Assembly: GCA_963920705.1 (NCBI GenBank)
Contig: OY987228.1
Location: forward strand, 2,053,113-2,117,112
DNA length: 64,000 nucleotides
Reading direction: 5' to 3'
DNA from: Odiellus spinosus
Taxonomy: Eukaryota; Arthropoda; Arachnida; Opiliones; Phalangiidae
Shown here: one piece after another, positions 23,844 through 35,665 of the stretch
Position numbering within the stretch: the first letter of the stretch is position 1
Layout: each line of letters begins with the position of its first letter
The notes under the pieces: model-generated
The model's input: the letters and a program-made list of their open reading frames with translations, nothing else
What the model was told of the DNA's origin: nothing
Databases searched by the model: none
Made by a program: the position numbers and the translations under genes

Positions 23844-25427
23844 CGAAGGGGGGCAAACAAAGCGTCGAAGGGGGACAAACAAAGCGTCGAAGGGGGACAA
23901 ACAAAGCGTCGAAGGGGGACAAACAAAGCGTCGAAGGGGGACAAACAAAGCGTCGAAGGGGGACAAACAAAGCGTCGAAGGGGGAAAAACAAAGCGTCGA
24001 AGGGGGACAAACAAAGCGTCGAAGGGGGACAAACAAAGCGTCGAAGGGGGACAAACAAAGCGTCGAAGGGGGACAAACAAAGCGTCGAAGGGGGACAAAC
24101 AAAGCGTCGAAGGGGGACAAACAAAGCGTCGAAGGGGGACAAACAAAGCGTCGAAGGGGGACAAACAAAGCGTCGAAGGGGGACAAACAAAGCGTCGAAG
24201 GGGGACAAACAAAGCGTCGAAGGGGGACAAACAAAGCGTCGAAGGGGGACAAACAAAGCGTCGAAGGGGGACAAACAAAGCGTCGAAGGGGGACAAACAA
24301 AGCGTCGAAGGGGGACAAACAAAGCGTCGAAGGGGGACAAACAAAGCGTCGAAGGGGGACAAACAAAGCGTCGAAGGGGGACAAACAAAGCGTCGAAGGG
24401 GGACAAACAAAGCGTCGAATGGGGACAAACAAAGCGTCGAAGGGGGACAAACAAAGCGTCGAAGGGGGACAAACAAAGCGTCGAAGGGGGACAAACAAAG
24501 CGTCGAAGGGGGACAAACAAAGCGTCGAAGGGGGACAAACAAAAAGTCGAAGGGGGACAAACAAAGCGTCGAAGGGGGACAAATAAAGCGAAGGGGGACA
24601 AACAAAGCGAAGGGGGTCAAACAAAGCGTCGAACGGGGACAAACAAAGCGTCGAACGGGGACAAACAAAGCGTCGAGGGGGGACAAACAAAGCGTCGAAG
24701 GGGGACAAACAAAGCGTCGAAGGGGGACAAACAAAGCGTCGAAGGGGGACAAACAAAGCGTCGAAGGGGGACAAACAAAGCGTCGAAGGGGGACAAACAA
24801 AGCGTCGAAGGGGGACAAACAAAGCGTCGAAGGGGGACAAACAAAGCGTCGAAGGGGGACAAACAAAGCGTCGAAGGGGGACAAACAAAGCGTCGAAGGG
24901 GGACAAACAAAGCGTCGAAGGGGGACAAACAAAGCGTCGAAGGGGGACAAACAAAGCGTCGAAGAGGGACAAACAAAGCGTCGAAGGGGGACAAACAAAG
25001 CGTCGAAGGGGGACAAACAAAGCGTCGAAGGGGGACAAACAAAGCGTCGAAGGGGGACAAACAAAGCGTCGAAGGGGGACAAACAAAAAGTCGAAGGGGG
25101 ACAAACAAAGCGTCGAAGGGGGACAAACAAAGCGTCGAAGGGGGACAAACAAAGCGTCGAAGGGGGACAAACAAAGCGAAGGGGGGCAAAATAAGCGAAG
25201 GGGGTCAAACAAAGCGTCGAAGGGGGACAAACAAAGCGTCGAAGGGGGACAAACAAAGCGTCGAAGGGGGACAAACAAAGCGAAGGGGGACAAACAAAGC
25301 GAAGGGGGTCAAACAAAGCGTCGAAGGGGGACAAACAAAGCGTCGAAGGGGGACAAACAAAGCGTCGAAGGGGGACAAACAAAGCGTCGAAGGGGGACAA
25401 ACAAAGCGTCGAAGGGGGACAAACAAA

Positions 25428-25867
25428 GCGAAGGGGACCAAAGTAAACGGGACAAAGTAAATGGACAAACATGGATGGCTCTAGATTTGTACCACGTGAT
25501 CATTAGAGATTTTTATTTTTAAAATTCACCATTTGAGGTAGATTTCTAGGGAAAGTAGCAAAAACGGTTTCTTGAGAATGAAATTCAAGATTTTGACGCG
25601 AGGTAAATTTGAGAAGGCCCGAATTGAGTCAGATTGCGTCTACTTTAACAATATTTTTGCACCATCTTTAATATTATATTCAAACGCCGAGGCATAGCCA
25701 TAGCAACAAATATCCTTCAACCTGAATCATACGATTTTTTTGTTTTTTCCGCCAAGAACCAAGGACTTGGAAAACCAAAACATCTGGAATGATTTTTACT
25801 AGAATACGTGACTGTTTTTGATGTAATAATATTGAAAACAAAAACGCGTTAGTATAAATAGCAGCTT
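25428..25867 (+). repeat. ~435-bp promoter-like segment, copy 3
   Basis: Near-identical to copy 1; TATAAATA at 25,853-25,860. Confidence 0.85.
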
Positions 25868-26019
25868 CGAAGGGACGCAAACAAAGCGTCGAAGGGGGAC
25901 AAACAAAGCGTCGAAGGGGGACAAACAAAGCGTCGAAGGGGGACAAACAAAGCGTCGAAGGGGGACAAACAAAGCGTCGAAGGGGGACAAACAAAGCGTC
26001 GAAGGGGGACAAACAAAGC

Positions 26020-26457
26020 GAAGGGGACCAAAGTAAACGGGACAAAGTAAATGGACAAACATGGATGGCTCTAGATTTGTACCACGTGATCATTAGAGAT
26101 TTTTATTTTTAAAATTCACCATTTTAGGTAGATTTCTAGGGAAAGTAGCGAAAACGGTTTCTTGAGAATGAAATTCAAGATTTTGACGCGAGGTAAATTT
26201 GAGAAGGCCCGAATTGAGTCAGATTGCGTCTACTTTAACAATATTTTTGCACCATCTTTAATATTATATTCAAACGCCGAGGCATAGCCATAGCAACAAA
26301 TATCCTTCAACCTGAATCATACGATTTTTTTGTTTTTTCCGCCAAGAACCAAGGACTTGGAAAACCAAAACATTTGGAATGATTTTTACTAGAATACGTG
26401 ACTGTTTCTGATGTAATAATATTGAAAACAAAAACGCGTTAGTATAAATAGCAGCTT
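26020..26457 (+). repeat. ~435-bp promoter-like segment, copy 4
   Basis: Near-identical to copy 1; TATAAATA at 26,443-26,450. Confidence 0.85.
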
Positions 26458-28280
26458 CGAAGGGGGGCAAACAAAGCGTCTAAGGGGGACAAACAAAGCG
26501 TCGAAGGGGGACAAACAAAGCGTCGAAGGGGGACAAACAAAGCGTCGAAGGGGGACAAACAAAGCGTCGAAGGGGGACAAACAAAGCGTCGAAGGGGGAC
26601 AAACAAAGCGTCGAAGGGGGACAAACAAAGCGTCGAAGGGGGACAAACAAAGCGTCGAAGGGGGACAAACAAAGCGTCGAAGGGGGACAAACAAAGCGTC
26701 GAAGGGGGACAAACAAAGCGTCGAAAGGGGACAAACAAAGCGTCGAAAGGGGACAAACAAAACGTCGAAGGGGGACAAACAAAACGTCGAAGGGGACAAA
26801 CAAAGCGTCGAAGGGTGACAAACAAAGCGTCGAAGGGGGACAAACAAAGCGTCGAAGGGGGACAAACAAAGCGTCGAAGGGGGACAAACAAAGCGTCGAA
26901 GGGGGACAAACAAAGCGTCGAAGGGGGACAAACAAAGCGTCGAAGGGGGACAAACAAAGCGTCGAAGGGGGACAAACAAAGCGTCGAAGGGGGACAAACA
27001 AAGCGTCGAAGGGGGACAAACAAAGCGTCGAAGGGGGACAAACAAAGCGTCGAAGGGGGACAAACAAAGCGTCGAAGGGGGACAAACAAAGCGTCGAAGG
27101 GGGACAAACAAAGCGTCGAAGGGGGACAAACAAAGCGTCGAAGGGTGACAAACAAAGCGTCGAAGGGGGACAAACAAAGCGTCGAAGGGGGACAAACAAA
27201 GCGTCGAAGGGGGACAAACAAAGCGTCGAAGGGGGACAAACAAAGCGAAGGGGGACAAACAAAGCGAAGGGGGTCAAACAAAGCGTCGAAGGGGGACAAA
27301 CAAAGCGTCGAAGGGGGACAAACAAAGCGTCGAAGTAGACAAACAAAGCGAAGGGGGACAAACAAAGCGAAGGTTGACAAACAAAGCGTCGAAGGGGGAC
27401 AAACAAAGCGTCGAAGGGGGACAAACAAAGCGTCGAAGGGGGACAAACAAAGCGTCGAAGGGGGACAAACAAAGCGTCGAATGGGGACAAACAAAGCGTC
27501 GAATGGGGACAAACAAAGCGTCGAATGGGGACAAACAAAGCGTCGAAGGGGGACAAACAAAGCGTCGAAGGGGGACAAACAAAGCGTCGAAGGGGGACAA
27601 ACAAAGCGTCGAAGGGGGAAAAACAAAGCCTCGAAGGGGGAAAAACAAAGCCTCGAAGGGGGAAAAACAAAGCGTCGAAGGGGGACAAACAAAGCGTCGA
27701 AGGGGGACAAACAAAGCGTCGAAGGGGGACAAACAAAGCGTCGAAGGGGGACAAACAAAGCGTCGAAGGGGGACAAACAAAGTGTCGAAGGGGGACAAAC
27801 AAAGCGTCGAAGGGGGACAAACAAAGCGTCGAAGGGGGACAAACAAAGCGTCGAAGGGGGACAAACAAAGCGTCGAAGGGGGACAAACAAAGCGTCGAAG
27901 GGGGACAAACAAAGCGTCGAAGGGGGACAAACAAAGCGTCGAATGGGGACAAACAAAGCGTCGAATGGGGACAAACAAAGCGTCGAAGGGGGACAAACAA
28001 AGCGTCGAAGGGGGACAAACAAAGCGTCGAAGGGGGACAAACAAAGCGTCGAAGGGGGACAAACAAGCGTCGAAGGGGCACAAACAAAGCGTCGAAGGGG
28101 GACAAACAAAGCGTCGAAGGGGGACAAACAAAGCGTCGAAGGGGGACAAACAAAGCGACGAAGGGGGACAAACAAAGCGAAGGGGGACAAACAAAGCGAA
28201 GAGGGACAAGCAAAGCGAAGGGGGAAAAACAAAGCGAAAGGGGACAAACTAACAATGTAAGCGAAGGGGGAAAAACAAAG

Positions 28281-28811
28281 CGAAGGGGACCATAGTGAAT
28301 AGGACCAAAGCCAATGGGAAAAAGTAAACGGGACAAAGTAAAATTAATAAACAAGGATGGCTCTAGATATGTACCACGTGATCATTATAGATTTTTATTT
28401 TTAAAATTCACCATTTGAGGTAGATTTCTAGGGAAAGTAGCGAAAACGGTTTCTTGAGAATGAAATTCAAGATTTTGACGCGAGGTAAATTTGAGAAGGC
28501 CCAAATTGAGTCAGATTGCGTCTACTTTAACAATATTTTTGCACCATCTATAATATTATATTCAAACGCCGAGGCATAGCCATAGCAACAACTATCCTTC
28601 AACTTGAATCATATGATTTTTTTGTTGTTTGCGCCAAGAACCAAGGACTTGGAAAACCAAAACATCTGGAATGATTTTTACTAGAATACTTGACTGTTTT
28701 TGATTTAATAATATTGAAAACAAAGTATAAATAGCAGCGTATCTTTAATAATCGTACACTATTGGTTTGCCCGTATTTCTCAACAGACAGGCACTCATTC
28801 CGCTGAAAAGT
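28281..28811 (+). promoter_or_regulatory. Fifth promoter-like segment, candidate promoter and first exon
   Basis: The most diverged copy of the ~435-bp segment and the only one not followed by minisatellite. It has CCACGTG near 28,373 and TATAAATA at 28,726-28,733. A start site about 30 bp downstream (near 28,757, CGTACACT) would be expected. CTGAAAA/GTAAGTGAT at 28,803-28,816 is a consensus 5' splice site. This would make a ~50-nt non-coding first exon (to 28,809) leading to the signal-peptide exon at 31,281. Element order is seen in the sequence; transcription is inferred. Confidence 0.4.
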
Positions 28812-31280
28812 AAGTGATATCTCGAACCATTCCTCTTTAAACACCAACAATACGCTAATATTCTTATTATAAAATAGTTGAACTATTATGTCATCTTTTT
28901 TAACCATTCATTACGAACTTCATTCGCTGTCGCTATTAATTAAAATTGAAACGATAGAAATAGGACCAGGAGTATTTGAGTAACAATGGCCGAAAGAGTT
29001 TTACGTTTTTATTTACAATATAAGTTTCGTAACCAATTAATTTATTACAGACTTCGATCATTCTAGTTTATAGAGAAAACTGGTTTTAGATTTTAGTAAT
29101 AGGTTTGATCGGTTTGTACCCATTTTTCCCAAGTATTTCGCCCAAAATTATTTATTCCAATTTCGCCCAATCCTACTTCACCCCAACGTGTTGTCATTTG
29201 GCCCAAAAATTAAAGATTCCTAATTTGCCCAAACCAAAATTTCCTTGTCTCAATTTGAAGCAACCTTGGAGTTCGTCTACCAAACGTCATCCTATGTGGG
29301 AGAGAATTTCCAATTTTCCGTAGACAGGGGGTATGAAGTAGGACCCCTCCGATCTCGTAAAATTGGGAATTTTAACCATACAGAGAGCAGCGCTATATGG
29401 AACATTACAGTAGTAGACTTCAAAGGAGGGTTTCATAGGCTTCTGATAGTAGGCGAAATGGGAATTGGGCGAAATAGGATTGGACCTAATGAATTGGGCT
29501 GATTGGGAATTGGGCCAGTTTGTATTGGGCCAATTGAGATTGGGCGAAATGGGAATTGGGCCAAATTTTTTGAGCGAATCGGAGTTGAACCGTTTGATCA
29601 ATTCAACGAATTAACCGCTCACTTCCCCCTTAACATATCAACATGTTGCTTGAATCAATTGAATCTCCATAATGCGAATATTTTTATGGTTACTTGCCGA
29701 AAGAAATCCCTATAGGAGTTTTTCCTCGAAGAAAAATAACTACGAATAATTTAAAAGGCCTATCTTTTCTGAAATTTGCCCCCTTTAAAATCCTCATTTG
29801 ACTGCTCATTTTGTTACGGTCAACGTCGTCTGCTAAGCTAGAAAACAAGGCGAGTACAAAGGGGCTTTAAAAAACGCAAATAGTCCCTATAAGATACTCA
29901 TTCTTATAAACCGGCGAGCATTTTTAACGATCTGTTGAAGTACGAGTCGTTACAATTCGGGGTTAAAAAAAGGTGAGCTCACATTATACTAAAAAAAAAA
30001 ACAATTCAATACACGTTTTCCCTGAAAAATAATTAAGCCAAATTTAATGTTAAGGGTCAATGGGAGAAAATCGCCTGTTATGTTTTTTGTTAAATATTTG
30101 CGAGTGAATAAAATCAGTTGTTTTGAAATTAGACTCTAAATGCTGTCAGATTGCGATTATAATTAAATTTTACGTTTTAAAAGAAAATTTAACATATCTG
30201 TCCCTTCAGCCATCCGAAATCATAACAGATCTTTCTGGGTCTTTGTTCACAAAGACATTTTTGATATAATAATCCATAGGCATTGGGAAAATATTGTGAG
30301 AGCCTCTAAGTATTTGATTTAATTAATCTTATTTTTTGATTCAAAAATGTCTATTAACTCAAAATTATAGGAGTTAATTAATAATAGGATATTTCAAGGA
30401 AATGCAGGATAATATAGGATTTTATAGGAAATATAGGACCACTGGGCTCCCTGCAACTCTTAGTTCAAGCACTGTCTTCTGTAATACTAGGCCATGAAAT
30501 GCCAACAACAACTTTTTTTTCTTGACATTTTTAATTTGCAATTTGTCCGAGATAGATGTCACTTTAATGATGTATGAATATCCAATCGCGAGTCTCGCGT
30601 CGCCAAGAGCCAATTAGATAAGGCTCTATCGAAGTAAGATCGTAGAACTCCTAGCGACATCTAGGTGATAACGTAGTGATCTTGATTTAAATTTACGATT
30701 TGATTTAGAACTCGCTTTTAATGCAAATATTTAAAAATCACTGTTTAATTATTTAAATTAAATCCTAATTAATTTATTCTCCATTATTAACCTAAAATTC
30801 GTTTCTATTTTTTAATTTTCGGCCTACATTTGAATTTCCCGCTTTTTTTTTTAACCTCAAGAAAGCGACGTCTAACGATATTTTTGAAATCGGTAACGCC
30901 ACCCCTTTGCTTTTCCTACGGATAGGCATAGTATTAAAGAAGGCAGTGGTTCAAGTTTATCTAGATATGGAGTAATTTATATATTTTTTCGCCTAGTATA
31001 GAAATCACCCCGCGATACAAATTAAAGCGGAATTTCCGCCTTTCACGTTTTTCGGAATATTCTATTCGAAAAGAAATTCGCCCAATGATACCCAAACGCG
31101 TTATAATAATTAGTTACTCTCCCGATAAAGAACATTTGGCGTGACAATGCATTGCAGTAGCGTACTTCATCTCATTGGCTTTTCTGATTAGAAAATAGAT
31201 CAAACCGATTAAAAAACTAGGGGATTACTTAAACTAGAAATAATCTAGAAAATATTAATAGCGTGTTTTTTCAAACTCAG
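28812..31280. other. Candidate first intron with repeat remnants
   Basis: 29,110-29,580 is a foldback structure built of (AATTGGGC)n-like ends around a truncated family D MITE (29,262-29,450). 30,375-30,445 is a fragment of the ATAGGA-rich hAT-like MITE. 30,576-30,953 is a direct copy of 56,850-57,201. No gene is recognised. Confidence 0.5.
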
Positions 31281-31391
31281 GTGTTAAAATTTGAAAGATG
31301 CTATCCAACAAAATGGTCCACCGTTTTACTTTACTCTTCGTCGTGTTCATACTCTTGGCCCTTATGCTGGCAAACTCGGCTTATTCCCTGG
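31281..31391 (+). CDS. Signal-peptide exon of candidate micro-exon gene
   Basis: The exon starts after a consensus 3' splice site (TTTTTTCAAACTCAG) with a 17-nt leader, then ATG at 31,298; a second in-frame ATG lies at 31,313. The 31 codons read MLSNKMVHRF, then the hydrophobic core TLLFVVFILLALMLA, then NSAYSL, a textbook secretory signal peptide with a likely cut after SAYS. The exon ends CTG G before GTAATT, leaving phase 1. The next exon candidate, 31,474-31,494, enters in phase 1. The encoded protein would be secreted. The family is not recognised. The open frame ends in a stop right after the donor, so it makes sense only if spliced. Confidence 0.6.
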
Positions 31392-31473
31392 GTAATTAAA
31401 AACACCTAACGGTTCAGACAAATCATTATTTTTGTAATTTTTTATTTATTCCGTTTCTGAATAATTTTACCAG

Positions 31474-31494
31474 AAAAAACCGATCATAGTCAAG
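31474..31494 (+). CDS. 21-nt micro-exon of candidate micro-exon gene
   Basis: A T-rich tract and ACCAG end at 31,473 and GTAAGC begins at 31,495, leaving 21 nucleotides. Joined in phase 1 to the signal-peptide exon they give EKTDHSQ and again leave phase 1. An 82-nt intron separates it from the signal-peptide exon. A symmetric exon of this size can be included or skipped without changing frame. Confidence 0.5.
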
Positions 31495-31560
31495 GTAAGC
31501 GAAATATTTTCCAAATAATTTTATAAGATCAAGAAAGGAAAAGTTAATCCAGGTCTATGT

Positions 31561-31582
31561 AAGCCCCCCCCCCCCCCCCGCG
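31561..31582. repeat. Homopolymer C run
   Basis: About 16 consecutive C residues followed by CGCGG. Confidence 0.9.
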
Positions 31583-31629
31583 GAGTCGATCGTCTTAGAT
31601 TCTAGCAGCCAATCACGAAAAATAGTTAA

Positions 31630-32047
31630 ATGGAGAATGGTACAAGATATTTTAGTAATTCCCTGTGCTTTAAATAGGCCTAATCCACCAGTAAAACAAA
31701 TAATAACCAAATCTAAAATTAGAAATAAATTAACTTACCCGGAAAATGGGTTTATAAATTGGATTCATTGAGATGCTGAATTTCTTCGCATTGATGGGTC
31801 AGGGACCAATAAGCAAAGGCCCGTCGTAAGACTTCCAATAACATTCGATTGGTCGCCGACCTTTCAATGCAAATTAATTCAGGATTTCCATAAATCCAGC
31901 TAAGCCTATTTTCAGTGTAAGTTTTAAATTTATTTCTAGTTTAATATTTGGTTGTAATTTCTTTATTGGTGGATTAGGCATATTTAAACGATTTAGGAAA
32001 TTAGGAATCGATGAAAAAAATCACTTATTTTAGGCTGCATTCTCCAT
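31630..32047. mobile_element. TTAA-type foldback family B, complete copy
   Basis: Inverted ends ATGGAGAATG and CATTCTCCAT are flanked on both sides by TTAA (31,626-31,629; 32,048-32,051), as for piggyBac- or Kolobok-type insertions. Internal arms are shared with other family B copies. Confidence 0.75.
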
Positions 32048-32142
32048 TTAACGGTGAAGCTTTAGACGCGCGACAGCGATGCTAGTTACACAATAGTATC
32101 AGAAATATAATCCTACGTCAAGAATTCCCAGAGTAACTTCTA

Positions 32143-33085
32143 TCCTTTCTTGATAGCATCAAGAGTATATGAAAACCCTCCCTAAGAGTATCGTATGCCG
32201 ACCCGCATCCGTGAGCAATCAAAGCGGAGAATGTGGCAGGAGGAGATAAAATATTCGCTGATATATAAATTTTCTTCTCCTATCCAAGGGGGAGAATAAA
32301 AATAAAACATTATGGGCCCTCGGCGGGCTAATACGAGGCTTGCTTTAGTTTCCGATTTCAACCAAAGGGGGGGGCGCAGATGTTTGCACAAAAAGTATAA
32401 AAATTGTTTCGCCACGAAGGACGCGGGTTCAAGGAAATTTTTGAGATAACTAGTCCCAAGAACCGTTTTCAATAAAGATATTCTGTCCAAGCATTCTGAC
32501 GAGCATTTTCGTCAAAACGAAGATAAAAGGTTAAAGGGAAACTTGGAGCTTAAAATGGAAGGGTTTTTGAATTTACATTCGGAATCACCATACCAAAAAA
32601 AGATTTTTTCCGAATTTTTAGACACTTTTTTGTGTTTAAATTATTTTCTGAAGTTTGGTAAAATTTTAAGAAAAAGTAATTTTATATTTCAGCCTTCAAC
32701 GGCGAATGATGCCCAAAACTTTGGTGGTCAAACGCCGGCCTACTATTTTAATGTTAGGATATTACAAGCGCTGTTGAAGGCTGAAATAATATGATTGGCT
32801 CGAATTTATCTTTACTTTTTTTAAATTTTAACAAACTTCAGAAATTCATTTAAACCACAGAAAAACTGTGTCTTTTTTTTGACACGGTCATTCCGAAAAC
32901 AAATTCAAAAGCTCCAAGTTTCCGTTTAAATCAAGCTTTACGTTTAATCCGTGTTAACATCTAGTATTAAGCATTCAAGTGACAGAGTAGCGTCTAAATA
33001 AATTTTATAAGATTCTCTTGGTAAAAATTGATTGAAAACGGGGCTTTAGGGAAGGTTTTAATACACTCTTGATAGTATCAATATT
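32143..33085. mobile_element. Foldback family C, copy 1, with a nested foldback
   Basis: The left end (TTGATAGCATCAAGAGTATA) and right end (CACTCTTGATAGTATCAA) are inverted. Internal sequence to 32,480 matches 37,840-38,110. A second foldback (32,540-32,935; ends near AAACTTGGAGCT) is nested within it and is related to 10,105-10,260. Confidence 0.65.
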
Positions 33086-33151
33086 TGGAGCATAAATGCA
33101 TTTAACTTTCTTTGTTCCTTTTGGCTCATCGTAAACGCATCGCCTTAACAG

Positions 33152-34357
33152 CAGCCCTGAGTAAGTTTAATTAACATTATAATGAGAGGGAGTATCTAGG
33201 ATGATTTTATTTGAGCATCCTGAATACTCCCTTGAAAACAATAGACTCAATTGCTGCATTCTTATTACGCGTAAAATTAAATTCTATATTTTTCTAACTT
33301 TATTTTCAATTAACTCCGCAGATGGTAAGAATAATTTAATTCGAATATTAACATTATCTCGTTATTTAACAACGTATTTCTAAACCGTATCCTTGTTGTA
33401 TCGTCTACTAATTCTGCAGCTGGAGGACGTAAGTATATTTTGTAAATTACGGTTTCTGCAGTGGTTTTGCGCAATTTATTTGCTAGCTAATAATATTCAA
33501 ATTTTAAAAACGCACTAATCAACACAATTTTAAAATTGTACAAACATTGGATTCTGCAGCTGGTAAGTTTAAACAATTTATTGGATAATCATAATCAAAT
33601 TTTAAAAGTTAAGTAATAACTTTATCATAATTGTGTAATCAATGCATTCTTCAGTTGGTAAGTTTAACATTATTAAAAAAATAAAATAATCTAATTTTAA
33701 ATATGAACTAATAATTACCTTTCCATAATTGTATAACCAATGGATTCTGCAGTCTGTGAGTATAATTTATTAATTATCCAATAAATTTTCAAATTTAAAA
33801 AATTCACTAATCAATACATTTCCATAATTGCGCAACCACTGGATTCCGCAGCTCGTGAGTATAATTTATTAATTATCCAATAAATTTTCAAATTTAAAAA
33901 ATTCACTAATCAATACATTTCCATAATTGCGCAACCACTGGATTCCGCAGCTCGTGAGTATATTTATTAATTAGCTAATAAATATTCAAATTTAAAAAAT
34001 TCAGTAATGAGTCCATGTACCTTTTCCAAATTGTATAACCAATGGATTCTGCAGAAAGTGGGTATAATTATTAATTACCCAATAAATTTTCAAATTTCAA
34101 AAATTCACTAATCAATACATTTCCATAATTGCGCAACCACTGGATTCCACAGTGGGTGAGTATATTTATTAATTAGCTAATAAATATTCAAACTTAAAAA
34201 ATGCACTAATGTGTACATGTACCTTTTTAACATTATATAACAAATGGATTCTGCAGGTGGTAAGTATAATAATTTATTAGCTAATAGTATTAAAATTTTA
34301 AGAATGCACTAATCAATGCATTTCTCATAACTGTGCAATCAATGAATTCTGCAGCGA
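33152..34357 (+). CDS. Array of 3-nt and 9-nt candidate micro-exons
   Basis: Plus-strand acceptor/short core/donor units occur about every 95-132 bp. Cores (position): CAGCCCTGA (33,152-33,160), ATG (33,322), CTGGAGGAC (33,420-33,428), CTG (33,560), TTG (33,655), TCT (33,753), CTC (33,852), CTC (33,951), AAA (34,055), TGG (34,153), GTG (34,257), CGA (34,355). Each is preceded by ATTCTGCAG or a close variant; the first by CTTAACAG. Each is followed by GTAAGT, GTGAGT, GTAAGA or GTGGGT. Cores are all multiples of 3 and each leaves phase 1, matching the upstream exons. Joined after EKTDHSQ they read AALNAGGPVVSPQMGA without a stop. ACTAAT, a plausible branch site, recurs ~40-50 nt before most acceptors. 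Interpretation as spliced micro-exons is inference. Confidence 0.45.
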
Positions 34358-34424
34358 GTGAGTATAATTAATAAACATATAATAATATCTAACTTTTAAA
34401 AATTAACTAATCAGTACCTTTTTA
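33290..34424 (+). repeat. ~100-bp tandem repeat that carries the splice-site pairs
   Basis: Units share TATAATTTATTAATTA, TTCAAATTTAAAAAATTCAC, ACTAATCAATACATTTCC and AACCANTGGATTCTGCAG. The units ending at 33,852 and 33,951 are nearly identical and must be a recent duplication; the outer units are more diverged. One further unit continues after the inserted element, at 37,171-37,240. Confidence 0.85.
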
Positions 34425-35369
34425 CCTCCCCGACTGAACTTTAGTTCAGGGGGAGGTTTTACACTGGTCGTGTCTGTGTGTCTGTGTGTGTGTCACTTCC
34501 TGTGTAAGCGGATATCCTGTGTAACCGGAAATCACGTGACCTAGCTCGTGGAGCCAAAAGTCTAGAGACATTATCATACCAGCTTATCGTTCAATTCCGT
34601 TTAACGGGAATTACCTCCTTTAAGCGTGGCTGCCACAATGAGTTTCAGGTGTCGTGCAATTATATACAACAGGACGTCTCCAATTGTATATTGTCGCATG
34701 CCACCATCCACTTTACGGTCAAACCTCGATGCTGGACAGTTGAAGGCGATTATACGCAATGGGACGTCTCCCACTGTTATAATCACCTCCGACCATCCTC
34801 ACACCAAGGTCCAACCTCTAGTGTCCGATCTCAGCGGGCCATATTAGCGAGGCGTCCCTCACTAATATAGTCCACATCAACCTTCCACTCCAGTCATCTC
34901 CTCCCTCTACGGGTCTTTGTGGTGCAGTTACCGAATGCCTAGGGTTACGATAAACGTCTAGACGTTGAGAAGGGGGGTTTTCCCAACTCTTCTCGGTTAC
35001 TCGCTCGGTGAATAAAGGTTAGCGAAAGCTATATATACCCCTTTTCCATGCCCTAACTATTTTGGCCTTATGCCGCGATATCTTTTAGTGAATTGAATTT
35101 TAATTTAATATAATAATATTGTTAAACTGAATCTAATTAATAAAGAAGCTGAAAAATCAATTAAAAATTCGAGATAGTTTAGAAGATATTTAAGAAATTT
35201 CCCAAAAATTTAATGAAATGTGACCTTTTTATACCAACTTGAGTTGGCAACACGCGCTTAGCTGTTTTCCATATATCATTTAGTCCAAAAAGCAAAGGTA
35301 TAACGGGCAGTATAGGCTTAGTCTTGCTGCAAACTTGGGGTGGATTGAAGAATCTAAATAAAAGTGCGT

Positions 35370-35665
35370 TTACACCGTCCACTGAATTCGAATTAATACA
35401 GACAAAGGTACTTTGACAAAATTTGATAAGACTTCTTTCGGTACGAGAGTTTCTCTAGTTAAACACAGATTTAAATAATGAAATATTGATAAATTATATG
35501 AAGTAATAGAGAGTAAGGTGCCTGAATTGGTTACAAAAGGGTGAAATCATAAGCTTAGCCTATTTTTATTAATTGCTTCAAAATGATAAACAAAAATTTT
35601 ATTTCTTAAACAGTAGAATGATAAGGAATATCCATTGAATTCGAGCTAATAGAGAGAAAGTATAG
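35370..35665. repeat. Second copy of the 14.5-kb dispersed repeat
   Basis: Starts ACACCGTCCACTGAATTCGA and contains AAGGTGCCTGAATTGGTTAC. It is flanked by two direct copies of family E sequence (35,200-35,375 and 35,705-35,870). Confidence 0.75.

Larger units (their letters stand above)
21810..28290. repeat. Giant 22-bp minisatellite with interspersed ~435-bp segments
   Basis: The basic unit is AAGGGGGACAAACAAAGC plus GTCG (22 bp); a 19-bp variant lacks GTC. Blocks are at about 21,820-22,780, 23,207-23,410, 23,842-25,432, 25,866-26,025 and 26,457-28,290, around 200 units by length. Because 22 is not a multiple of 3 and the unit has no stop in most frames, long open frames of up to ~620 codons appear on both strands. 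These are artefacts of the repeat, not genes. Each unit carries a G5 run, so the plus strand is strongly G-rich with regular spacing. Confidence 0.95.

Noticed and set aside
21727..28354. Long open frames (up to ~620 codons) on both strands rich in FVCPPSTLCLSPFDAL or KASKGDKQSVEGGQ
   Set aside because: The period of 22 is not divisible by 3, so one stop-free unit opens several frames at once on both strands. Frames end wherever a 19-bp unit or single-base change occurs. No start context, no non-repeat domain.
33451..33470. An additional unit with TTTCTGCAG followed by a 2-nt core
   Set aside because: The downstream GTTTTG is a poor donor and a 2-nt core would break the phase; probably a decayed duplicate of the neighbouring unit.
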